From Planctomycetota bacterium (lineage in GTDB: Bacteria > Planctomycetota > Planctomycetia > Gemmatales > Gemmataceae): a stretch of DNA of 35,603 nucleotides. A program made the position numbers and the translations under genes. The stretch lies in assembly GCA_021324515.1 (NCBI GenBank), contig JAJPIY010000302.1, forward strand, positions 1 through 35,603, read 5' to 3'. How positions within the stretch are numbered: the first letter of the stretch is position 1; each line of letters begins with the position of its first letter. The notes under the pieces were generated by a model. The model was not told where the DNA came from and ran no database searches. It worked only from the letters and a program-made list of their open reading frames with translations. This document shows positions 16,397-24,606 of this stretch, in pieces.

Positions 16397-17149
16397 CTAC
16401 GCCGCCAGCGACGCTGTAGCTTGACGCAGACATGCCTGGATGAAACACTCGAACAATTGCAGGTCCAACGCCGAGGCCGTCTCGGACTCGGGATGCCATT
16501 GCACGCCGACACAGAACCAGTGCGTCTCCGTGCTTTCGATGGCCTCGATGACACCGTCCGGCGCCCGGGCGCCGACGCGCAGCCCCTCGCCGACCTGGTG
16601 AACCGCCTGATGATGAGCGCTGTTGACACGGATTTCACCCGCGCCAAAAATCTCTTCCATTCGCGTGCCCGGCTCGATCAACACCAGATGGCGGTGCGGC
16701 GCGCCCGTCGGATCGCGGTGCGGCATGGCGCGCGGCAGGTCGTGCGGCAGATGTAGGTAGAGAGTACCGCCGCAAGCCACGTTCAGTTGCTGCATGCCCA
16801 GGCCGATGGCCAAGAGCGGCAGGCGGCGTTCCAGCAAGCGACGGACCAGCAGCCGATCACTCTCTTCCCGGCGTTCGGGCAAGGGCTGCACTGCGGAATG
16901 CGGCAACATGCCCAGGCGGCGCGGATCCAAATCCTGAGCGCTGCCAGTCAAGAGGAAACCATCGAGGCGATCGAGCCAGATATCTGGATCGATGTCCTTA
17001 CCCAGGGGCGGCACAACCACGGGCAGCCCGCCAGCGGCGACGACGTTATCGAGATAGCCGGCGTTAAGACGGATAAAGGGAGAATGGACTTTGCTGGCCG
17101 GCACATAATCAGCATTGACGCCGATGAACGGCCGGGTCGGATGGGCCAT
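16397..17149 (-). CDS. Class I glutamine amidotransferase (peptidase C26) fold without the cysteine
   Basis: 250 residues from the ATG at 17149, preceded by GAGGG. The ORF track start 29 codons upstream is a shadow. The sequence follows gamma-glutamyl-GABA hydrolase (PuuD) proteins: PFIGVNADY, GGLPVVVPPLG, DGFLLTGSAQDLDP, PLLAIGLGMQQLNVACGGTL, NSAHHQAV and GVQWHPES. The His-Glu pair (H219, E221) is kept, but the nucleophile elbow, normally GICRGMQ, is AIGLGMQ, so Gly116 (codon GGC) replaces the catalytic cysteine. C126 is ten residues away and not in the elbow. Hydrolysis by the usual mechanism is not expected. It lies between the macroglobulin fusion and anmK on the same strand. The 246 bp before it (17150-17395) hold no recognisable gene. 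Confidence 0.82.
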   Translation of the reverse strand: MAHPTRPFIGVNADYVPASKVHSPFIRLNAGYLDNVVAAGGLPVVVPPLGKDIDPDIWLDRLDGFLLTGSAQDLDPRRLGMLPHSAVQPLPERREESDRLLVRRLLERRLPLLAIGLGMQQLNVACGGTLYLHLPHDLPRAMPHRDPTGAPHRHLVLIEPGTRMEEIFGAGEIRVNSAHHQAVHQVGEGLRVGARAPDGVIEAIESTETHWFCVGVQWHPESETASALDLQLFECFIQACLRQATASLAA

Positions 17150-17395
17150 CGCTTTCCCTCCTTGGAAACGCAGCCGACGCGGAGTTCCTTCCCCGCGAGC
17201 GGCGGGAGTATACTCATCGGCTGGCGGCAGAAACAAGATCGATTGGAGGAAGCGGCCAGAGCCCCCGGATTCAACCTGGCGGCCCGGGGGCGTGCGATCC
17301 CAAAAGCCCCGTGGATTGACCAGTGCCTCTGCTTATTCGGCAATAAGAGAAAGCACCCCATCAAGGCGAAAGGGAGAATGAGGCGTACCAAGTCT

Positions 17396-20300
17396 TTACT
17401 CTCTCTTGGCCGTGATATTTATTTTCAATGGCTCAACCCAGTGCTTGAGATCAGCATGATAGTAGAGATAGGCGCGGCTGGCGGGGCCGCTGTACTCGCC
17501 GGGAACTCGGCAGATCAGGTCGATAGGGACATCGATCTGTTGGTCCGGCGGGAGGTCGCGCCAGTACAGAACCAGTTCGCGGCCGCGGATCTCGAAGGCG
17601 CTCACGAGCGGCCGTTGGCCATCGCTGGGGAGGCGCGTGTAGTCTTGGAGTTGCTTCAGGTCTTCGGGAAGGGTCAGGCCGCCGGGCAGACCGAGGATGG
17701 CCACGGCCATACCTTGGCCTTTGCCGCTGACGTTGGCAACGTGGACATGCAGATGCACGGTTTCGCCTTCACGGGCATGAGTGCGGTCGAGTTGCGCTGC
17801 CAGCTTTACTGGACAGTCGCCGGCGCTGACGGGGCGGCGCGTTTGATACGACCAGGTCAGCGTATAGGGGAAGACGTTCTTGCCGGTAATCTCGATACGG
17901 AGGCGGTTTTTCCCCGGTTTCAGGGTATTTTCGGGGTCGGGCACGCTCAGAGTCAAGGCGTCGGCGGCGTCGGCGGCGAAGGACAGCGAGGCAACTTGCT
18001 TATCGCCGACGAATAGATGCAGCTGGCCCGCTTCGGGTGTTTTCTTGTTGGCCTTGGTGTAGAGAATCAGCGCCTTGAGGGCCAGGATGGTCGATTGCGT
18101 GGAGCCGAAGCCGCCGTAGCCCCCGCGCTGTTGACCGAGCCAACGGATCGCTTTTTGGATAGAGACGTTAAACGCGCCGGGGTTGGCCTTCAACCAGGCC
18201 AAGAGGGCCAGCGACGTGGTTTCGATCTGCAAATCGCGGCCGCCAGAGCCAGTAATGCTTGTTTGTTCGGCATCGAGATGGCCGTCGGCGTTCTGCAATG
18301 CGCAGACTTTGTTCAGCAGGACGACGGCCTCGGCCGTCTTGGCCCGATTGATAAGGCTGTTGGCGACCAGGGCGAGGAAGTAAGGGTCTTTCGAGGTTTG
18401 CGCCTGTTCGTGCAGGGCGTTCAGTTCTTTGGTAAGGTCGTCATCCTTGCCGCTTTCGGTCAAGGCCCAGACGATGTAGGCGTTGGTGATGTGTTGGGGG
18501 GCGCGGCCAAAGGTGTCCAAGGCGCGCGGATTGCGTTTGAAGCCGCCTTGGCCATCACGCTGATGGAGCAGATATTGCCGCGTCCGCTCCAGCATGGCCG
18601 GATCCACCTCATGGACGCGGGCCATGTCGCGGAACTCCATCAGCCCGTAAGCCGTCAACGCCTCATGGGGCGGGGCTGTGCCACCGAACCATTCGTAGCC
18701 CTGCTTCTTGCGCTGGGCCGGATCCAGACACTCGAAGGAAAGCAACTTGTGATAGCCACGATCGAGCAATTCCTGGGCGCGGCGCTCGATTTCGGGTTTG
18801 ACCTGATTGCTTTCCCGCAAATACTGCAAGACGAGTACGTTGGGATAAGTGCTCGACGACGACTGCTCGAAGCAGCCGTTCGGATCGCGCAGCAGCGCTT
18901 CCAGGCCCTTTTGCAGATCGGCCAAGGTGGAGGGATAGACCTGCACCTGGCATTGGAGCGTGCCCCGGATCCAGGTTTCGGGCAGCACAAGTTCCTGGGT
19001 CGCCGACTTTTCCAATACATCGCTGGAAGAGCCAACAACCGGGAAGCCCTCCGGCAGGATGCGGAAGGTGGTGCGGACGCTATCGGCGGGAAAGCCGTCG
19101 GCCTTGCCCGTGAAAGTCAGCGTCGCAACGCCTTCCTGAATCGTGGGGCGGAAGCGATACAGTTTGCGAAGCATGGTGCCAGCCGGCGCCGACATTTCGA
19201 TCGTCTCAGCGCCTTCGAGCCGTGCCAAGTTGGCGTGTTCGGTAAGGGAGATGCGCGCGGTGCGCGATTCGTGGGTGTTATTGGCGACAGCCAACGGTAC
19301 GTCGATTGTATCACCCGCACTGACTTCCAGCGGAGTGCGCGGCTGTACGGTGAAGGGCAAGCGCGAGACGAGGAGTTGGCTGGCCGAACCAAGTCGGCCA
19401 TCCAGCGTATGCGCGAACGCCGTCACCTCGAAAGCGCCCAGCGAATCGCAGAGGTCGAACGACACCTCGGTCTTGCCGTGCGGCAGTACGAGGACGGGAT
19501 GCCAATACAGCGTCTCGGCGAAATCGTAGCGTTCCTCGGCGGGGCCGTCGGCGCGCACGTGCTTGTATTCCCGCACCACCAAAGGCTGCTCCGCAGGCTG
19601 AGGCCCCAGCGGCGCTGCGATCCGTTTCCGCCCTTTGTCCAGCGGCATCGCCACGCGGTCGCCGAGGAACTTGTCTTGTTCGGCTTGTTTCATCTGCCGG
19701 CGAAGCGGTTGCTGCACAATGCCGCCTTTGCCTTCCGCCGCGGCTCGATTGGCGGCCACATCGGCCCTGCCTACCGCCAGAGGTCGGGCTCTGCCCGACG
19801 CTGCCTCCGGATGCAGCGGAGCAGCTATCCTCGCTTGCAGAACGTCTCCCTTTGCCATGTCGACTGGGGCCTCTGCGAGGATCTTTTGTCTTTTTTCTTC
19901 CTGGGGGCGTTCTTCCAGTGGATGTTGTTGATTTTTTTGTTTCATCACTAGCGCCATCTGCTCCTCGACAGAATGCCGCTGAGGCACGTTCCACCAAGAT
20001 ACGCGCGCCAGCAACAGGGCCATTGCCACGCATACGGCCGTGGCGGCGTAATAGGGCAAGGCGCGGGTCAGGTGACGTAACAAACCCAGTACCAAGCATA
20101 CCAGCGCTGCCACTATCAAGACCGCTTCGAGGAGCGGCTTCCCCACCCGTTGAATGCGGTCCAAGCGGTCCTCATACGCCTTGAGTTGGACGAGGGCGGC
20201 GCGATAGGCCGGATCGTCGCGGGTCTCTTGTTCGGTTTTTTGGGCCTGGGCTGCTTGCGCCTTCAATTCCTCGGTTCGTCGCGCGTACTCTCTCTCCATG

Positions 20301-22828
20301 CGTTGCAATTTTTGCTGGATTAAATCGGTCCTTTTGATCTGCGAATGGCCAAGGGCCACAAGCAAGCGCTCGGCTTCTTCCTTCTGTTCGTTGCGGAACT
20401 TTTGGGGATCTTGCTCAGCGAAACGGCGCCATCCTTGGGTACCCAGCAGCAGATCGAGCGCCTCGGCGGCTTGAGGGTGCGGCCCCAGCAGAAAATCGGC
20501 ATACTCCAAATCTTCGGGACGGCGCACTTCGGTCGTCAGCAGAAAATGCGTGGGCAGAGTACGGCGCGTCTTGTCATCGGCCAGCGTGACGACACTTTTA
20601 TCGATCACGCGCAGCAGCACCACTGCGGGAGTCGGTTCGCCTCTCTCGTTGGTCGCTTCGACGCCCAACTTCACGGTTTGCCGCGGGACGTAGGTTTTTT
20701 GGTCCGGTTTGAGACGCAGCTGCACCTGCTCGACCACGTGACGATAAATGAGGCGTTCGGCCACTGGTCGCAAGGTCCGCTGGGTGCCGTCGCCGGGCAA
20801 GACCTCGAACACAGTAATGCGGCAGACGCCGCCGAGGCTGCTGGCCGGTCGCAACACGGCATGAGTCTCCGTGCCCGTGAATTCCGTGGAATCGAGCAGC
20901 CGACCGCGGCAGTAGGCACCGATCAAGAACGAGCGCTTGGCTGTGCTGCGTACCGTCGCCGCGATAGGTTCTCCCGCCTTCACCACCCCAGCAGGTACGC
21001 TCAGGACGACGCCTTCCGGCTTGATCGGCGGCAATTCATACAACTGGGTGATGCCGATGGGCGACTCGACTTTCAGTTCATATTTGCGACCGGCCTTGGG
21101 GGTGAACTCGAACCGGCCCATGCCCTGGTTCAGTTCCGGCGCCTTGTCGTTGGTCAGCGTCGCCACGGTCACGCCCAGCGGCTTGCCGTCTTCGAGCAGC
21201 TGGCCCTGCAAATCGGCCGGCTTGCCCAAGGCGTTGCGCACCTGGAAGTAGACGCGGTTGGGCAGCCCCGCCACGAGGTCGCCGCCCTCGGGGCAAAATT
21301 CCACCTCCAGTTTTTTCAGCACAATCGGAATGGGCCGGACGAGCGTATCGGGCATGGCCCGATCGTCGAACTGGACCGTCACCGTTCCCAAGCCGCGCTC
21401 CATCGCTTTAGGCAGAGAGAAACGAACGTTGACCGCACCCTCGTCATCGGTCTGAAAGACGAGCGTCTCAGCTTTTTGCTCCCCATGCGCTCCATATTGT
21501 TTGTTATCGATGAAGACGGTGGCCAAGACGCGGCCGTTTTTCAGAGGCCGGCCGTCGAGGTATTTGGCTTTGCACCGAGCGACGACTTCGTCGCCGGGGC
21601 CGTAGGATTTGCGGTGGAAATCCAGCTCTTTGTTCAGTTTCGGCTTGTCATATTTGTTGACGAGGAACTTACGGCGCTGTTCGGGGAAGCGGCGATGGGC
21701 CTCGCGGACGATCAGGGCGTACTCGCCGCCTGGCCCGTTGGCATCCAGCTGGAACGAGCCGCAGCCGACGCCGCGCAGCGGTTTGCCGTCGGGGCCAAGT
21801 ACGGGATGGAGGCCATTAGGCCCTTCCTCAACCAGCGAGGTGCGCCCCTGAGCAAGAAGGCGCTGCGGGTTGCCCGGTCCCGGCAAGGCCAGGAAAAATT
21901 GCAACTCCAGGTCTTGCTCAGCCGGCTTGAGGCTGAATCGGTCCAACGTTAGAGAGCGGAAATAGACCGTCTCACCGGGCTGATACATCGGTTTGTCGAT
22001 TTCCAGGTGCGTGATGTAGACAGGCGCGGCCAGCTGGATCTCTTCCTGCAACTCTGCCTCTGGGCCGTCGTCGCGGCGTGCCGAAACGAACAGGGTCGGT
22101 TGACTTTCGGGGCGCACTGGCAGATCGGCTGGCAAAGTGAGGCGGTAGACACCGGGTCTATCACTGGGCACGGCAAGCGGCCGGGCGATGGTCCGGCCCT
22201 GGTCCTTGATCTCGACGGACACTTTTGCCGGCGTCGGTTGATAGGTGCTGGGGTTGCGGACGAAAATCTGGTAGTCGGTCGGCGCACCGACGCGCAGCGC
22301 AGCGGGACCTTGCACCTCCACCTGGAGCTGGGCTTCATTCTGGATCTTGTCAAGGGCCGCAATTTGTTGTTGCTTCTGTTCCTCGGGTAAGCGCAGGAGC
22401 TGTTGGTTAATTTCCTGCTGGTCTTTTTGGGCTTGGTCGATGCGTTTCTCGGCCTGGGCGACGATTTGTTCGAGGCGCTGATATTCACGGCCGTACCAGC
22501 CCCCAACACCTGCCAGGGCCACAGCCAACAGGACGGCGGCGGCGACAAACCATTGACGCCAACGGCGTGGCGGCTTCGTTTTCATACGCAGGGTTGCGAC
22601 CGGCAGGGCACCCGCTCCACCCGCTGCCGGCGGCGTGAAGGACACGTTGGCGAAATGCATTTTGGCCGCCCGTGCCAAGAGCTGTTTTTGTGCCGTGGCT
22701 CGGACTAACTCCGCTTGGCAGGAAGCACAGTCTCTCAGGTGCTCTTCCCAGGCTTGCCGCTCGCTGGCTTCAAGAAGGTCGTAGAGGTATTCCAGCATCT
22801 GGGAGCGGCAGGTTCCACAACGTAACAT
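17396..22828 (-). CDS. Zinc-finger anti-sigma domain fused to alpha-2-macroglobulin
   Basis: 1810 residues from the ATG at 22828, with AGGAG six nt upstream. The ORF track opens 21 codons earlier at a TTG next to the sigma factor stop. Residues 1-45 form an anti-sigma zinc finger: C4, C7 and H30-x3-C34-x2-C37 within HLRDCASCQAEL. TM1 spans about 92-112, followed by a glutamine-rich coiled coil to about 165. Macroglobulin (MG) beta domains run to about 790, including the bait-like MG2 region (VYITHLEIDKPMYQPGETVY). Another coiled coil spans about 825-890 and a two-helix membrane hairpin about 897-950. The C-terminal half has MG domains, the thioester motif NGCFEQ (C1319, Q1322) and the alpha/alpha-toroid thioester domain. 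Bacterial macroglobulins trap proteases covalently. Here the trap is on the same chain as a cytoplasmic sigma-binding domain, 59 nt downstream of an ECF sigma gene. Confidence 0.9.
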   Translation of the reverse strand: MLRCGTCRSQMLEYLYDLLEASERQAWEEHLRDCASCQAELVRATAQKQLLARAAKMHFANVSFTPPAAGGAGALPVATLRMKTKPPRRWRQWFVAAAVLLAVALAGVGGWYGREYQRLEQIVAQAEKRIDQAQKDQQEINQQLLRLPEEQKQQQIAALDKIQNEAQLQVEVQGPAALRVGAPTDYQIFVRNPSTYQPTPAKVSVEIKDQGRTIARPLAVPSDRPGVYRLTLPADLPVRPESQPTLFVSARRDDGPEAELQEEIQLAAPVYITHLEIDKPMYQPGETVYFRSLTLDRFSLKPAEQDLELQFFLALPGPGNPQRLLAQGRTSLVEEGPNGLHPVLGPDGKPLRGVGCGSFQLDANGPGGEYALIVREAHRRFPEQRRKFLVNKYDKPKLNKELDFHRKSYGPGDEVVARCKAKYLDGRPLKNGRVLATVFIDNKQYGAHGEQKAETLVFQTDDEGAVNVRFSLPKAMERGLGTVTVQFDDRAMPDTLVRPIPIVLKKLEVEFCPEGGDLVAGLPNRVYFQVRNALGKPADLQGQLLEDGKPLGVTVATLTNDKAPELNQGMGRFEFTPKAGRKYELKVESPIGITQLYELPPIKPEGVVLSVPAGVVKAGEPIAATVRSTAKRSFLIGAYCRGRLLDSTEFTGTETHAVLRPASSLGGVCRITVFEVLPGDGTQRTLRPVAERLIYRHVVEQVQLRLKPDQKTYVPRQTVKLGVEATNERGEPTPAVVLLRVIDKSVVTLADDKTRRTLPTHFLLTTEVRRPEDLEYADFLLGPHPQAAEALDLLLGTQGWRRFAEQDPQKFRNEQKEEAERLLVALGHSQIKRTDLIQQKLQRMEREYARRTEELKAQAAQAQKTEQETRDDPAYRAALVQLKAYEDRLDRIQRVGKPLLEAVLIVAALVCLVLGLLRHLTRALPYYAATAVCVAMALLLARVSWWNVPQRHSVEEQMALVMKQKNQQHPLEERPQEEKRQKILAEAPVDMAKGDVLQARIAAPLHPEAASGRARPLAVGRADVAANRAAAEGKGGIVQQPLRRQMKQAEQDKFLGDRVAMPLDKGRKRIAAPLGPQPAEQPLVVREYKHVRADGPAEERYDFAETLYWHPVLVLPHGKTEVSFDLCDSLGAFEVTAFAHTLDGRLGSASQLLVSRLPFTVQPRTPLEVSAGDTIDVPLAVANNTHESRTARISLTEHANLARLEGAETIEMSAPAGTMLRKLYRFRPTIQEGVATLTFTGKADGFPADSVRTTFRILPEGFPVVGSSSDVLEKSATQELVLPETWIRGTLQCQVQVYPSTLADLQKGLEALLRDPNGCFEQSSSSTYPNVLVLQYLRESNQVKPEIERRAQELLDRGYHKLLSFECLDPAQRKKQGYEWFGGTAPPHEALTAYGLMEFRDMARVHEVDPAMLERTRQYLLHQRDGQGGFKRNPRALDTFGRAPQHITNAYIVWALTESGKDDDLTKELNALHEQAQTSKDPYFLALVANSLINRAKTAEAVVLLNKVCALQNADGHLDAEQTSITGSGGRDLQIETTSLALLAWLKANPGAFNVSIQKAIRWLGQQRGGYGGFGSTQSTILALKALILYTKANKKTPEAGQLHLFVGDKQVASLSFAADAADALTLSVPDPENTLKPGKNRLRIEITGKNVFPYTLTWSYQTRRPVSAGDCPVKLAAQLDRTHAREGETVHLHVHVANVSGKGQGMAVAILGLPGGLTLPEDLKQLQDYTRLPSDGQRPLVSAFEIRGRELVLYWRDLPPDQQIDVPIDLICRVPGEYSGPASRAYLYYHADLKHWVEPLKINITAKRE

Positions 22829-22887
22829 GAGATACTCCTGTTCGCCGGCGAGCGCGGCGTGCCAGCGCCTGGCTCGCCCGGAGATCA

Positions 22888-23442
22888 TCAAGTCAATATC
22901 TTGCGTAGTTTCTGAAGCGCCGTGCGCATCTGGGTCTTGATCGTGCCCACGGGGCGGCCGGATATCTCGGCGATCTGCTCGTAGGTCAGCTCGCCGTTCT
23001 GGCGGAGAAGAAAAACTTCCTTCTCTTCGGGCCGCAACTCCAAAAGGGCCTTGCGCACACGCTCGACGGTTTCCTGATCTTCCAGTCCACTTAACGGCGA
23101 CGGATTTCCGGTCATCGGCATGGCATCAGCCTCCAGCAGCGGTTTGACGCGGCGGCGCCAGGCGCTGCGCTGCAAGTCCTTAGCAGCGTTCAGACCCACG
23201 CGAAAGATCCAGGCGCGCAGGTCGTGAACGTCGGGCAGGGCTTCCTGCGTCCGCCAACAGCGCAAGAATGTCTCCTGAGCTACGTCTTGGGCATCGTCGA
23301 CGTTGCCCAGAACAAAGCTAAGCGTGCTGACCAGGTCGTCGCGCAAGTCATTGAAGGTGCGCAACAGAACATCTGCAATGTTCGGCTGCACAGACGCCTC
23401 ATTCGTCGGCTGGGCACACGCAGGCGTGACAGGTTTTTTCAT
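22888..23442 (-). CDS. ECF-type RNA polymerase sigma factor
   Basis: 184 residues from the ATG at 23442; the ORF track start 36 codons upstream is less likely because the family begins close to this position. Region 2 spans about 30-100 (LGNVDDAQDVAQETFLRCW, the core-binding helix, then DLRAWIFRVGLNAAKD for -10 recognition). Region 4 spans about 128-182 with the helix-turn-helix LTYEQIAEISGRPVGTIKTQ and TALQKLRKIL. No region 1.1 or 3 is present, which is the ECF architecture. The stop lies 59 nt before the ATG of the anti-sigma/macroglobulin fusion, the usual arrangement for a sigma factor and its cognate regulator. The ribosome-binding site is weak (AAGAGTG). A dyad in the leader may be regulatory. 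Confidence 0.93.
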   Translation of the reverse strand: MKKPVTPACAQPTNEASVQPNIADVLLRTFNDLRDDLVSTLSFVLGNVDDAQDVAQETFLRCWRTQEALPDVHDLRAWIFRVGLNAAKDLQRSAWRRRVKPLLEADAMPMTGNPSPLSGLEDQETVERVRKALLELRPEEKEVFLLRQNGELTYEQIAEISGRPVGTIKTQMRTALQKLRKILT

Positions 23443-23509
23443 ACTGTCACTCTTATAGACGAGGATCGGGGAGCGCCGGATTGCCCTGCGAAAAAAATGC
23501 CGTCGTCCC

Positions 23510-23545
23510 GCGAACCGACCTGGTCCCCCGGTGCCTTCGGTTCGC
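23510..23545 (-). promoter_or_regulatory. Dyad in the sigma-factor leader
   Basis: GCGAACCGA at 23510-23518 is the exact reverse complement of TCGGTTCGC at 23537-23545, separated by 18 nt. It lies 68-103 nt upstream of the sigma-factor start. It could be an operator, part of a self-regulated promoter, or an RNA hairpin. No clear ECF -35/-10 pair was found beside it. Confidence 0.35.
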
Positions 23546-23620
23546 AGCACGTAGGCCCCATGAATGGATTCAGCCTAGCGAGCAAAGACGATCTGGACAA
23601 GTCAATTCAACAGCAGGAGA

Positions 23621-23660
23621 TTGGGCGAGCGGGGGGTGTGAACCCCCCCGCTCGCCCAAG
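23621..23660. repeat. GC-rich palindromic repeat, minimal copy, locus 4
   Basis: A single short hairpin, TTGGGCGAGCGGGGGGTGTG then ACCCCCCCGCTCGCCCAA, is the smallest version of the family. It lacks the internal CCGGTT segments. It sits between the divergent sigma-factor and PEP-CTERM genes. Together with the dyad it accounts for the visible structure in the 415-bp gap 23443-23857. Confidence 0.85.
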
Positions 23661-23857
23661 TCCCCGCGGCAGACCCCTCTCAGAAACCAGTCTTGATTTG
23701 CGGCACGGATTTAATTTAGGATGCCTCGCCTTAAGAGTTGTCTGTACAGCCCGGCAGGCAGGCCGAGCTGTGCTCGACTCGAAAAGCGCTCTGAACGTGG
23801 TTGTGTTACCGAAATCGGTTTATTTTCGCCCTCTCCTTTTAATATACGGAAGGAACC

Positions 23858-24508
23858 ATGCACAAGAAGCACTCGCTGCCCACTTGCGCTGGCATCGCCC
23901 TAACTTTGCTCGTTTGGGCCGATGCCGTGGCTCGTGCCGATGTGAGCTGGAGCTATAACTGGACCCCCGTGCCCTCTCAGGTCAACGCGGCCTCCGGCGG
24001 CCCCGGCTATCTGACGTTGACGAATGAACCCGGCGGCTCGGCGACGGGGTCTTCCAACACGGTCATCACCAACATTCAGGCTTTCAGCACCGCTCCCCCC
24101 AGCAACCCAGCAGTCTTCGATAGTACCTCTACCGTTTCCTTCAACTTGCAGTTAGAAGACCTCGCCTCCCATATGAGCGACAAGCTCACGTTTTCCGGCT
24201 ACTTTTCTGGCACTCTCACCGCGGAGAGTTCCAACATCCAGTTGAAGTTCGTCTCGCCGACGTCCGAGACCATAACGTTGGGAGGGAACACCTACGCCGT
24301 GATGGTAGGCACCTTCACGCCACCAGGACCGCCGAAAGACAACAACTCCGGCAGTCTCAATGCTTTTGTAACGGTAACGGCCCTTAACAGCGGCGGCGGC
24401 ACCATTTCCGGTGGCTCCGGAACTCCAGAACCAGCCACCCTGACCCTGGCTTGCCTGGCTTTCCCCTTTGTCGGCCTGTACGGTTGGCGCAGGCGGCGGG
24501 CTGTGTGA
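23858..24508 (+). CDS. Secreted PEP-CTERM sorting-signal protein
   Basis: 216 residues, ATG preceded by GGAAGGAA. A signal peptide (MHKKHSLPTCAGIALTLLVW to ARA) is followed by a serine/threonine- and glycine-rich beta-strand region with no recognised catalytic motif. The last 28 residues are a textbook PEP-CTERM tail: TPEPATL, a hydrophobic stretch LACLAFPFVGLYGW, and a terminal RRRR cluster. Such proteins are cleaved and attached or exported by an exosortase, usually to the outer surface or exopolysaccharide. No exosortase gene lies in the window, so it must be encoded elsewhere. The gene is monocistronic, ending in a strong shared terminator. Confidence 0.88.
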   Translation: MHKKHSLPTCAGIALTLLVWADAVARADVSWSYNWTPVPSQVNAASGGPGYLTLTNEPGGSATGSSNTVITNIQAFSTAPPSNPAVFDSTSTVSFNLQLEDLASHMSDKLTFSGYFSGTLTAESSNIQLKFVSPTSETITLGGNTYAVMVGTFTPPGPPKDNNSGSLNAFVTVTALNSGGGTISGGSGTPEPATLTLACLAFPFVGLYGWRRRRAV

Positions 24509-24532
24509 TTGAATGGATTGTGTTCGATGAGG

Positions 24533-24589
24533 AAGCGGCGGTCCCGAAGGAGAACACGAAGCAGGTGTTCCCCTTCGGGACCGCCGCTT
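24533..24589. terminator. Bidirectional terminator between the PEP-CTERM gene and EF-G
   Basis: AAGCGGCGGTCCCGAAGG pairs perfectly with CCTTCGGGACCGCCGCTT, and the loop contains a further GAACAC/GTGTTC pair, giving a hairpin of about 24 bp. It lies 24 nt after the PEP-CTERM stop and 17 nt after the EF-G stop on the opposite strand. A CTTCCTCTTTT tract follows on the plus strand. It suits both convergent transcripts. Confidence 0.8.
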
Positions 24590-24606
24590 AACCTAATCTT
24601 CCTCTT

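Noticed and set aside
16948-17391. 147-residue minus-strand ORF between the macroglobulin and amidotransferase genes
   Set aside because: It overlaps the amidotransferase start in another frame and has no ribosome-binding site or recognisable motif.
18017-21952. Two long plus-strand ORFs (644 and 535 residues)
   Set aside because: Both are antisense shadows of the macroglobulin gene and show no domain features.
23700-23857. Promoter for the PEP-CTERM gene
   Set aside because: AT-rich stretches (TTAATTTAGG, TTTAATATA) are present but no -35/-10 pair with acceptable spacing was found.
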